A stretch of 6,883 nucleotides of DNA, from positions 1 through 6,883 of the forward strand of contig CAZNYF010000151.1 in assembly GCA_964577195.1 (NCBI GenBank), in the 5' to 3' direction. Below, piece by piece: positions 1-6,844 of the stretch. The translations under genes were made by a program, and so were the position numbers. The DNA comes from HyVt-560 sp964577195. Its GTDB lineage: Bacteria > Pseudomonadota > Gammaproteobacteria > UWMA-0217. The notes beneath the pieces are model-generated. The model did no database searches. It was not told where the DNA came from and worked only from the letters and a program-made list of their open reading frames with translations. The stretch's first letter is position 1. Every line of letters starts with the position of its first letter.

Positions 1-1338
1 ATGGATAATCTTTCAGCCATCAATAATGTCCTGGTCATAGACGACGAACCCGATATCCGTGAGCTACTGGAAATCACGCTGGCACGCATGGATATTAAAA
101 GTACCAGCGCCGCCAATGTAGAAGATGCAAAAATACTGCTACGCGAACAGCAGTTTGGTCTTTGCCTGACCGATATGCGTCTGCCAGATGGTACAGGTAT
201 GGAGATTGTCAGCCACATTGATAAGCAATATCCAGAGCTGCCGGTCGCTGTGATTACCGCCTACGGCAATATCGAAGGCGCGGTACAAGCTTTACAGGGC
301 GGTGCTTTCGACTTTGTCTCCAAGCCAGTTGATCTGGATGTATTACGGCGACTGATCAGCTCGGCATTGAAACTCTCCCCACCAGAACCGGATGCTACTC
401 GATCACGACTTCTGGGTGACTCACCGCTGATGGTTAAACTCAGAAAACTGATTGAAAAACTCGCTCGTGGACAAGCCCCGGTCTACATCCACGGTGAATC
501 TGGTGTTGGCAAAGAACTGGTCGCACGCGAATTGCACCAGCGTAGCGCACGCGCTGATGGCGCCTTCATCGCGGTGAACTGCGGAGCCATTCCTGCAGAA
601 CTGGTAGAAAGTGAATTTTTTGGTCATATCAGAGGCAGTTTCAGCGGTGCGATTGCAGATAAACCCGGGCTATTCACCGCCGCTGATGGCGGCACATTAT
701 TTTTGGATGAGGTCGGTGATCTACCGCTGAAGATGCAGGTAAAGTTGCTGCGAGCCATTCAGGAACGCGCTATCAAACCCGTTGGTGCTTCACAGGAACA
801 AGCCGTCGATGTCAGAATTCTCAGTGCCACGCATCGGAACTTGAAGCGAGAAATCGCCGCTGAACGCTTTCGAGAAGACCTTTATTATCGCCTCAATGTT
901 ATCGAACTAGCCGTTCCACCGCTGCGTGACCGAGCAGAAGATATCTCGCTACTGGCCGCATCAATATTACAAAGAATAGCCAACGACTGGGGCAGCCAAA
1001 CCAAACAACTTTCAGAGAATGCGCTGACCGCCCTCTGCGAATATCCTTTCCCGGGCAACGTCCGCGAACTCACGAATATTCTGGAACGGGCAGCAACGCT
1101 GGCAGACAATGCGGTGATTGAGATTGAAGACTTAGGCATTCCTGAAACTATCGCAGCGATAACCACAGCAGCAGAACCTACCGACGGACAATTCATGGAA
1201 TCGTTGGCAGATCAGGAACGTGTTGCCATCGTAGCCGCTCTGGAGGATTTACGCTGGAACAAAACAGCAGCGGCTAAAAAACTCGGCATGACCCTGCGAC
1301 AACTCCGATATCGCCTCAAGAAATTTGGAATTTCTTAG
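1..1338 (+). CDS. pilR: PilR-type sigma-54-dependent response regulator
   Basis: This is a cytoplasmic NtrC-family activator that, once phosphorylated by its sensor kinase (PilS in the family), uses ATP to open sigma-54 promoters, classically that of the pilin gene pilA. Three domains are visible. The receiver (about 8-122) has acidic D14/D15, phospho-acceptor D58 in LTDMRLPDG, T86 and K108. The AAA+ domain (about 137-365) has Walker A GESGVGKE at 165-172, a sigma-54 contact loop GSFSGA at 212-217, Walker B LFLDE ending at D236-E237, and probable arginine fingers R291 and R297. A Fis-type helix-turn-helix fills the last 45 residues (RWNKTAAAKKLGMT, then RYRLKKFGIS). From memory, the 445-residue length and the C-terminal wording match PilR rather than NtrC or AlgB. 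The gene begins at the first base of the window with ATG, so its ribosome binding site and any upstream pilS lie outside. It converges on wecB. Confidence 0.9.
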   Translation: MDNLSAINNVLVIDDEPDIRELLEITLARMDIKSTSAANVEDAKILLREQQFGLCLTDMRLPDGTGMEIVSHIDKQYPELPVAVITAYGNIEGAVQALQGGAFDFVSKPVDLDVLRRLISSALKLSPPEPDATRSRLLGDSPLMVKLRKLIEKLARGQAPVYIHGESGVGKELVARELHQRSARADGAFIAVNCGAIPAELVESEFFGHIRGSFSGAIADKPGLFTAADGGTLFLDEVGDLPLKMQVKLLRAIQERAIKPVGASQEQAVDVRILSATHRNLKREIAAERFREDLYYRLNVIELAVPPLRDRAEDISLLAASILQRIANDWGSQTKQLSENALTALCEYPFPGNVRELTNILERAATLADNAVIEIEDLGIPETIAAITTAAEPTDGQFMESLADQERVAIVAALEDLRWNKTAAAKKLGMTLRQLRYRLKKFGIS

Positions 1339-1351
1339 GGGGTTACCGCGC

Positions 1352-2379
1352 TCAGATATCAAAATACTCCTCTAGTGAAGCGACAATTCTAGCCGCCGCC
1401 TGTCCGTCACCATACGGATTCTGGGCGCTTGCCATCGCTGCATAGGCGGCATCATCAGAAAGTAACCTTGCGGTTTCCTCAACAATTTTATCTGTATTTG
1501 GCCCTACCAGTTTGACCGTACCCGCATCAATGCCCTCAGGTCGTTCAGTGGTGTTGCGCATCACCAGCACCGGCTTACCCAAAGATGGTGCTTCTTCCTG
1601 CACACCACCAGAATCCGTCAAAATCATCTTGGAATTTGCCATCAGCGCGACAAAATTCCGATAGCCCTGCGGTGGAATCAGCAACACGTTTTTAATATTT
1701 GCGAGTATCTTATTCACCGGCTGCTGGACATTGGGGTTGAGATGTACCGGATAAATAAACCGGTACTCTGGAAATTTTCCAGCCAGCTCAGCCATGGCTT
1801 TACAAATCTGCAAAAAACCATCACCGAAATTCTCTCGACGATGACCAGTAACCAGCACATAAGGTGACGTTTTCCAATCAGCGGGGAGAACCTCCGCCAG
1901 CGATTCATCGATACGCTCGCTAATTGAGCTATCGCCCTTCTTTGCCTGCTTCTGACGCTCCAGCAGCAACGCATCTATAACGGTATTGCCCGTGACCACA
2001 ACGCTATCGGCGGGCACATGCTCTCTCAGCAGGTTTTGCTGGGAAACTTCAGTAGGAGCAAAGTGCAGAGTCGCCANNNNNNNNNNNNNNNNNNNNNNNN
2101 NNNNNNNNNNNNNNNNNNNNNNNNNNNNNNNNNNNNNNNNNNNNNNNNNNNNNNNNNNNNNNNNNNNNNNNNNNNNAGCGTCTGGTTGGGCATCATCACC
2201 GCCAGGTCTTCATCGACACTAAGCTCAAAAACCTCAATCACTTGATCAAGCATTTCCCGATGCTGTCCGGTGGATATCACTATGGGCTGAAAACCCTCAG
2301 CCTTTTCCAGTGCTTTAATGACTGGAGCCATTTTGATGCCTTCTGGCCGTGTGCCAATAAAAATAGCTACTTTTTTCAT
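1352..2379 (-). CDS. wecB: UDP-N-acetylglucosamine 2-epimerase (non-hydrolysing), split by an assembly gap
   Basis: The enzyme interconverts UDP-GlcNAc and UDP-ManNAc in the cytoplasm, feeding enterobacterial common antigen, O-antigen or capsule synthesis. Two pieces flank a run of Ns. The N-terminal 68 residues carry GTRPEGIKMAP (R11, K16) and GQHREMLDQV. The C-terminal roughly 240 residues carry HFAPTEVSQQNLL, TGNTVIDALL, GHRRENFG (the His matching E. coli H213), PVHLNPNV, DSGGVQEEAPSLGKP and TTERPEG. The pieces lie in different frames because of the arbitrary gap length, not because of a proven frameshift. By alignment from memory to E. coli WecB (376 aa), about 73 residues are hidden, including those matching the catalytic D95, E117 and E131. 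The intact protein would be about 382 aa. The start is ATG at 2379, with only a weak upstream purine match (AACGG). Pathway-specific relatives such as WbpI-type epimerases are possible. An ORF call beginning at 2017 is an internal GTG, not a real start. Confidence 0.9.
2077..2176. other. Assembly gap (100 Ns) inside wecB
   Basis: Exactly 100 consecutive Ns is a common placeholder for a gap of unknown size. The bases at both edges agree with a single WecB reading: the partial codon before the gap (CT-) fits the Leu following MMPNQT, and the one after it (-TG) fits the Leu before ATLHFAPTE. To keep wecB open the true length must leave remainder 2 when divided by 3, while 100 leaves remainder 1. 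Alignment from memory to E. coli WecB suggests about 221 bases. Confidence 0.95.
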
Positions 2380-2787
2380 CCGTTGATATCCATGTTTTTC
2401 ACCTAGACGTAATAGTACTTGCCCGTGGGCAGAGAGGAAAATTTGAAGTTAGGATTACTGGAGTTGGTCGCATTTTTCGCGTTTTGGTTCCTCAATGATT
2501 ATAGATTCGATCCAGAGAGGATCAAATTTATCCCCGCGAGTCCGAGGGACGCTTGAACGTAAGCGTGCCTGTTTATCGGCGCCTTGGCTTTATGCGTATA
2601 GAGCCTCTACCTTGCAGGCATTGATCAAGTTGCCACTCTCTCTGTCTCCTACAGACGGAATCACTGGAGCAACTCGTCTTTGTAGAGTGGAATTGATATT
2701 TTCGTTTAATCAGTGATCCAGCCCCAGGACATAGGGTGACACCTATGAAGATATGGAACGGGGTCAGAAAGATTCTGACCCGTTCAT
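2380..2787. other. Intergenic region rich in inverted repeats, no convincing gene
   Basis: This stretch lies between the start of wecB and the dksA terminator. The longest open frames (73 codons on +, 76 on -) resemble no family I know. Several inverted repeats are visible: GATCC/GGATC with a 5-base loop at 2509-2523; ACGCTT/AAGCGT with a 6-base loop at 2549-2566; AGTTGC/GCAACT at 2628-2674 enclosing TCTGT/ACAGA at 2641-2655; ATAGG/CCTAT at 2731-2746; and the strong palindrome at 2756-2785. It must also hold the wecB promoter (minus strand), for which I see no clear -35/-10 pair. It could be a decayed mobile element or a structured RNA; neither is proven. Confidence 0.5.
2756..2785. repeat. 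Long imperfect palindrome (REP-like hairpin)
   Basis: The core is GGGTCAGAA, a 3-base loop, then its perfect complement TTCTGACCC (2761-2781). The stem extends outward by GAAC/GTTC with a single bulged G at 2760, giving about 13 base pairs. Neither side is followed by a T-run, so it is not a standard Rho-independent terminator, and the dksA terminator lies directly beside it. Short GGGTCAGA/TCTGACCC palindromes recall, from memory, the repetitive extragenic elements of proteobacteria, but only one copy is in this window. Confidence 0.6.
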
Positions 2788-2821
2788 AAAAAATAACTAG
2801 CACTTGTTAAAACAGCGCTAG
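2788..2821 (-). terminator. Rho-independent terminator of the dksA-like gene
   Basis: Read on the minus strand, the last base before the dksA stop codon and the stop itself form the 5' side of a hairpin. CTAGC (2821-2817) pairs with GCTAG (2801-2797). The stem continues through a G-T wobble, a C-G pair and, past a bulged A, TGT/ACA, closing on a short TTTA loop. It is followed at once by TTATTTTTT (2796-2788). Stem, small loop and T-run are in the right order for a terminator of minus-strand transcription. The stem is only moderately GC-rich. Confidence 0.75.
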
Positions 2822-3225
2822 GTGTCAGAATAAGCCTTTTCAACATTTTCACGGCGTTGTTTAGCTTCGATTGATAGCGTTGCAGTCGGTCGCACCAGCA
2901 AGCGTTGTAAACCGATTTCCTCACCGGATTCTGCGCAATAACCGTACACGCCCTCTTTGACGCGCAACATTGCCTCATCAATTTTGGAAATGAGCTTACC
3001 TTCGCGCTCCCGAATGCGCAGTTCTAGCCAGCGCTCCTCTTCCAGTGAAGCACGATCATTTTCATCGGCTTCTCGCTCCTGCGTTCGCAGATGCTGGTTG
3101 GTTTCTTTCAAACTATCCAGCAGCTCTGTTTTCTGAATTTTTAAAAGGTTAGTGAAGAACGCCACTTGTTCTTCATTCATGTAATTTTTCTTCGGCTGTT
3201 TGAGTAGCGACTTTTCTGTTAACAC
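2818..3225 (-). CDS. dksA: DksA/TraR-family RNA polymerase-binding regulator, cysteine-poor
   Basis: DksA proteins enter the secondary channel of RNA polymerase and, with ppGpp, repress rRNA promoters and activate stress and amino-acid genes. The 135-residue product has the family layout. It starts with YMNEEQVAFF at 15-24 (E. coli DksA: YMNEAQLAHF). A charged coiled coil follows, with the tip acidic pair D54 and D57 in ADENDRAS matching E. coli D71/D74. The C-terminal globular part has YGYC and the GEEIGLQRLLVRPTATL stretch. Only C97 of the four zinc-binding cysteines remains; the others are S100, S118 and A121. This pattern is known in alphaproteobacterial DksA and resembles zinc-independent paralogues such as P. 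aeruginosa DksA2. The N-terminus is shorter than in E. coli (151 aa). The chosen start is GTG at 3225 because AGGAG lies 8 bases upstream; the internal ATG at Met16 has no such site. It is transcribed away from fimV and ends in its own terminator. Confidence 0.88.
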   Translation of the reverse strand: MLTEKSLLKQPKKNYMNEEQVAFFTNLLKIQKTELLDSLKETNQHLRTQEREADENDRASLEEERWLELRIREREGKLISKIDEAMLRVKEGVYGYCAESGEEIGLQRLLVRPTATLSIEAKQRRENVEKAYSDT

Positions 3226-3233
3226 TGTCGACT

Positions 3234-3238
3234 CTCCT
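3234..3238 (-). promoter_or_regulatory. Ribosome binding site deciding the GTG start of dksA
   Basis: On the minus strand AGGAG (inside AGAGGAGAG) sits 8 bases before the GTG at 3225-3223. This spacing is ideal and supports the 135-residue form over a start at the internal ATG (3180), which is preceded by AAGAAAAATTAC with no good match. Confidence 0.7.
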
Positions 3239-3778
3239 CTGATTTTGTCTAGTTAAAATGCCTGCAATCCGTAGCAAGCGCCAAGTCTTCCTGATGCCTT
3301 CCCGTAGGTAAACGGCGCGGTATTCTATATCCAATAATGATAAATTACGACTATCTTGCTCACGTAGATTCGTAAGAGGTCACTCTGGTATCGCCAGAAA
3401 CCACCCTCGAGCACGCAAAATGACAGTAAAAACCACCACTTCGAACGGCATTCATACGATTTCATAACAACCGATTCTCAAAGCAATGATCATTTCTTCG
3501 GCAATTTATCGCCAAATTCAGCATATATACTGATAAAAACAGATGAATGTCGCCGTTTTAGCTTAAGATTCGACGCATCTTACCCGTCAAGAGTGCAGCT
3601 CAATGCAGCATGCAATACCATTGGGGTTGAACAGTGACAGGCAAGACGTACTTTAATTTGTGAAAAAGCGCACTGGTTTTAAGTTGCTATGGATTAAATC
3701 TGGCAAAATAGACTCTAAATGATTGCTCGAGCATTATTCCAAATAGTTACGTGAATTAGCTCTAATTTAAAGAAACTT

Positions 3779-3808
3779 TTTAAAGTATCACTATGATTGT
3801 GTTATATT
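3779..3808 (+). promoter_or_regulatory. Candidate sigma-70 promoter for fimV (extended -10)
   Basis: TATATT at 3803-3808 matches the -10 consensus at five of six positions and is preceded by TG plus one base (3800-3802), an extended -10. TTTAAA at 3779-3784, 18 bases upstream, is a partial -35 (four of six). Transcription would start near 3815, giving a leader of about 75 bases before the ATG at 3889. AT-rich DNA readily gives chance matches, so this is only a candidate. Confidence 0.35.
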
Positions 3809-3888
3809 TTTCTGAGTTGGGCATAGAACTTACTAAGGCAGAATCGGATTTCTGTCCACAACTAAAGATGTAATTTAACAATTACTTG

Positions 3889-6576
3889 ATGAATATTATG
3901 GATCAACGCAGCCTCAGTAAAACTATCAGCAGTCTCACGGGACTGGGCATTGTACTACTCACTAATACCACTGGATTTGCCATTGGTGTAGGAGAAGTGC
4001 AGGTAAAATCTGCTTTGAACCAGCCGCTATACGCCACCATCCCTATCACAGCGACCGCCAGTGAGCAGGGTTATCAAGACAGCCTGAGAGTCAAACTGGC
4101 AAGCCCTGAAATGCACCAGCAAGCAGGACTACGCTACCCGGATGAATTGGCAAAAACGCATTTTGACTTATACCAGGCAGTTAATGGTCGTACTCAAGTA
4201 CTGGTAGGCACTACTCACGCCATCCACGAACCTCTAGTAACGTTTCTGCTGGAAGTGGAATGGAGTCATGGTCGCCTTCTGAAAGAAGTTTCGATGTTAC
4301 TGGATCCGCCTGGCTACCAAAATCTTCCGGTCTCAGCACCCGCACCGATCACCCAGGTTGCGCAGGCAAAACCCAAGCCCGCGCTGATTGCCCGACCTAA
4401 AGAGCATCAAAACAACGTTATCAAGCCCGTTGAAACCGCTTATTTACCCCCGGTTACCGACATCGGCTCTTTTGATGTGCCGGTGTTTGTTGAAGTACCT
4501 GCCTCGTTGAAAGTCGCTCAGCTTAATACCGAGAGTTATTCGTATTCTCGCCCTATCCCCCCTCAGCGTCGCCGCCAGTACTCGATTTCCTCAGGGCAAT
4601 ATGGGCCAGTTCGCTCAGGTGATACTTTGATGGAAATTGCGAAAGCTGCTGCCAGAGGTACCGGTAGATCCGCCAAGCAAATGGCGCAAGACATCTACTC
4701 ATCCAATCCTGAGGCGTTTTCTGGCTCGATCAACATGCTGGAGAAAGGCGCGATACTTTACATTCCTGATCATGCTGGTGCGATCGCAACAACAGAAGCT
4801 AACACACAGGTAGAATCGCATTACACCGCTCCAGTCAGTGGCATTTCTACCATTAGTGACTTTGCTTTTAATCACCCGGCGGAAATGATCAGCGGTTCAA
4901 CAATCTCAGCTGCTCCCGCACCTACTGCTGAACCTGCACCAACAATCAGGCAAACACTAGAAATTCTACCACCGGATGAAACGTCTACCCGGATCGCTCA
5001 AGACATTGCAAAAAAGCTTGAGGAGAATGAGGCTAAAGCTAATGCGGCTGCAAAAGCCGAAAATACCGCAGTATCGGGGAATCCCGTGATTCCGGTAACC
5101 AACGCCAGCCTAAAAAGTGCGGCAGGTACCTCAATTCAAGAAACCACCCAATTGGTTGTAAGCGATCCCTCTATCACTCAATCTGATGAAGAAAAATCAG
5201 GGGTCGCTACCACCGTAGAATCCACCATACCGGGTGAAAAAGAGTCTCTAACGTTAGCCATCGAAACAGAAAATTTGCCACAAGTGAGCGATGAGGATAT
5301 TAACTACCTCGATACACTATTGAAATGGCTCCCCTGGTTACTGCTGATGGTTGCATTGCCCATCATGTTGCTACTCGGATTACGCAAAAAGCATGAACCA
5401 GCAACTAAAATCCCTCCACCCATGTCCGAAGGACTCGATGCTCAAGTACCACAGCGAAGCAATAATGACTCTTTTGTAGATCATGTTGGAACAGCATCTT
5501 TTCGAAACCCGGAAGAATCCGACGAGTTTACCTCCGATACAACCATACTTGACCGACCCGATCCCACGGCTGACTTCGATTCGCTGGAGCCTGATCTGGA
5601 AAACCGTTCAATCATAGATTCAGATGAACTCATCAACAGCGATGATCTACAGCCATCGGCAAGCGATACTCAAGAGACGCTTCGACCAACTGCGGAAAAT
5701 GATCCCGCTACGCAAGTCATGGAAGGTCTGAATGCTCCCGTCGATGATGTGGAATCCGAACTCGATGCTGCCCAGGAAGCTGAGATTTATCTAGCCTATG
5801 GGCAGTATTCCCTCGCCGAATCTGCTATTAACCGGTTACGGGATTCTAATCAGGACAACGCACGTTATAAATTACTGCAACTCAAATTGTATGCGGAAAC
5901 CGGTAACCTGGAGGACATGCATACCCTCGCAGAAAACCTGCTACGGGATACAGAAGACAATAGTGGGTTATCCCAGCAAATTCAGAAAATTACCGATCGT
6001 GCGCATACCAAACACGGCACCAACGATGAGATAGATGTAGCTTCTCCAGATACCTCGAGCGTCAGCTTGTTGGACAACAAACAAGTAGAAGACAAGCAAC
6101 CGGATATTATCGTTCCACTCACAAGTGTTGATACTGGCGAAGCAGAAACTGCCCAACTGTCATCCGCGCCTTTCGTCGAAGACATTGATGACTATCTGCA
6201 TGAAAAACCCGGCAATTCAGCTTTGGATTCAGCGGATGACCCTCTGGTCAATTCACTCAGCTCTATCAAGCCCGAAAGCGCTCAACTCAATGAGCCAGGC
6301 GCCGAAATTGAAGAGGAAGCATTTACCGATGCAGAGTTGGATGCGATCTCTATGGAACTTGATCTGATGGACGAGCCGGGCGACGCCTTTGAAATCAGTG
6401 ATGACTTATCAGATTCGTATTCCGATGATGCCGTGGAGAATTTCTCAGACACAGATTATCGTCTCACCCCGCTTGGTAGAGATGACACTGCTGGTGGTAA
6501 ATCAGAACGTCTTGATGTGCCATTTGATCTGGAATCAGAAATCGAAAAACTGGCACATAACAAGCCTGCGAAATAG
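3889..6576 (+). CDS. fimV: FimV-type polar hub / pilus assembly protein with LysM and TPR
   Basis: FimV is an inner-membrane protein that binds peptidoglycan, promotes type IV pilus secretin assembly and acts as a polar landmark. Numbering from ATG 3889 (895 aa): a signal-like hydrophobic N-terminus ends near A31. The FimV N-terminal domain (32-143) has GEVQVKSALNQPLYA, HEPLVTFLLEVEW, GRLLKEV and the closing LLDPPGY. After a Pro-rich linker comes a LysM domain (238-294) with YGPVRSGDTL, NPEAF and the closing LYIPD. An Ala/Glu-rich helix lies near 368-392, and one membrane segment at 480-499 is followed by RKK, so 32-479 should be periplasmic. The very acidic cytoplasmic part contains a TPR-like segment (about 627-690, EAEIYLAYGQYSLAE). 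I do not see the helical motif that usually ends FimV (DEVATKLDLARAYIDMGD type). There is no clear ribosome binding site; TTG 3886 and ATG 3898 are alternative starts. The usual neighbours asd and truA are not in the window. Confidence 0.88.
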   Translation: MNIMDQRSLSKTISSLTGLGIVLLTNTTGFAIGVGEVQVKSALNQPLYATIPITATASEQGYQDSLRVKLASPEMHQQAGLRYPDELAKTHFDLYQAVNGRTQVLVGTTHAIHEPLVTFLLEVEWSHGRLLKEVSMLLDPPGYQNLPVSAPAPITQVAQAKPKPALIARPKEHQNNVIKPVETAYLPPVTDIGSFDVPVFVEVPASLKVAQLNTESYSYSRPIPPQRRRQYSISSGQYGPVRSGDTLMEIAKAAARGTGRSAKQMAQDIYSSNPEAFSGSINMLEKGAILYIPDHAGAIATTEANTQVESHYTAPVSGISTISDFAFNHPAEMISGSTISAAPAPTAEPAPTIRQTLEILPPDETSTRIAQDIAKKLEENEAKANAAAKAENTAVSGNPVIPVTNASLKSAAGTSIQETTQLVVSDPSITQSDEEKSGVATTVESTIPGEKESLTLAIETENLPQVSDEDINYLDTLLKWLPWLLLMVALPIMLLLGLRKKHEPATKIPPPMSEGLDAQVPQRSNNDSFVDHVGTASFRNPEESDEFTSDTTILDRPDPTADFDSLEPDLENRSIIDSDELINSDDLQPSASDTQETLRPTAENDPATQVMEGLNAPVDDVESELDAAQEAEIYLAYGQYSLAESAINRLRDSNQDNARYKLLQLKLYAETGNLEDMHTLAENLLRDTEDNSGLSQQIQKITDRAHTKHGTNDEIDVASPDTSSVSLLDNKQVEDKQPDIIVPLTSVDTGEAETAQLSSAPFVEDIDDYLHEKPGNSALDSADDPLVNSLSSIKPESAQLNEPGAEIEEEAFTDAELDAISMELDLMDEPGDAFEISDDLSDSYSDDAVENFSDTDYRLTPLGRDDTAGGKSERLDVPFDLESEIEKLAHNKPAK

Positions 6577-6625
6577 CACTCTCAAATAAACTATTAATCG
6601 TTGCATAAGTATTCGCATGGCTCGC

Positions 6626-6754
6626 GTAGGTTGGGCAAAGGAGCTTGCGACGTGCCCAACACTTTGCCTACAGGACGTAGGTAAGGGGCGTGAGTAAGGA
6701 GCGGAAGCTTCAGTGCGGCTGTTGGGCACGTCGTTCCTCCTTTTCCCAACCTAC
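6626..6754. repeat. Fold-back repeat with GTAGGTTGGG...TGCCCAAC arms
   Basis: The left arm (6626-6660) and the reverse complement of the right arm (6721-6754) agree at about 29 of 35 positions: both begin GTAGGTTGGG, share AAAGGA and end CGACGTGCCCAAC. Each arm is itself a hairpin (GTTGGGCA/TGCCCAAC at 6630-6637 and 6653-6660). The 60-base spacer holds CCTAC/GTAGG around a 5-base loop (6667-6681). It can also be read as two units bounded by GTAG...CTAC (6626-6671) and GTAGGT...ACCTAC (6677-6754). From memory, GTAGGTTGGGC...GCCCAAC repeats recur between genes in many proteobacteria. Lying 50 bases after the fimV stop, it might also help end transcription, although no T-run follows. Confidence 0.75.
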
Positions 6755-6774
6755 TTCTACGCTCTTTTGCTCCC

Positions 6775-6844
6775 GCAATCGCTGCAATCGCTGCAATCGC
6801 TGCAATCGCTGCAATCGCTGCAATCGCTGCAATCGCTGCAATCG
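6775..6844. repeat. 9-bp tandem repeat (GCAATCGCT), about 7.8 copies
   Basis: GCAATC recurs at 6775, 6784, 6793, 6802, 6811, 6820, 6829 and 6838, always 9 bases apart, with GCT between, so the array is perfect. It is a minisatellite-like array likely to vary by slippage. On the minus strand one frame would read a repeated Ala-Ala-Ile, but nothing else supports a gene there. Directly after it lies a small hairpin GTGCA/TGCAC (6844-6857). The remainder of 6577-6883 shows no gene. Confidence 0.95.

Larger units (their letters stand above)
3226..3888. other. Long divergent intergenic region between dksA and fimV
   Basis: About 660 bases with no open frame worth calling. By eye it is richer in A and T than its flanking genes, most of all in the last 200 bases. 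It must contain the dksA promoter (minus) and the fimV promoter (plus). For dksA the best candidate -10 on the minus strand is TAGAAT (plus positions 3322-3327), about 90 bases before the GTG, without a good -35. A perfect 10-base palindrome TGCTCGAGCA lies at 3724-3733. I see no tRNA, riboswitch or known RNA here, though a small RNA could not be excluded. Confidence 0.5.

Noticed and set aside
885..1196. Antisense frame of 103 codons inside pilR, and similar ones inside wecB and fimV
   Set aside because: They lie opposite strongly conserved coding sequence and resemble no protein family; they are shadows of the real genes.
1352..2379. True frameshift or pseudogene in wecB
   Set aside because: The frame change coincides exactly with the run of Ns, and the codons on both edges fit an intact WecB with a gap of different length.
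2495..2803. Overlapping small open frames on both strands (73 and 76 codons)
   Set aside because: No recognised family and inverted repeats running through them; the minus frame starts inside the dksA terminator. More likely chance frames in a non-coding region.
3674..3688. Possible sigma-54 promoter (TGG...TTGCT) upstream of fimV, tempting because PilR is in the window
   Set aside because: The distance between the GG and GC elements is 11 bases, not the strictly required 12, and the first half lacks the rest of TGGCAC.
3724..3733. Perfect palindrome TGCTCGAGCA as an operator
   Set aside because: Ten bases is short and could be chance; no second copy or known regulator site supports it.
6775..6844. 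Regularly spaced repeats considered as a CRISPR array
   Set aside because: The units are 9 bases, directly contiguous and identical with no unique spacers; this is a simple tandem repeat.
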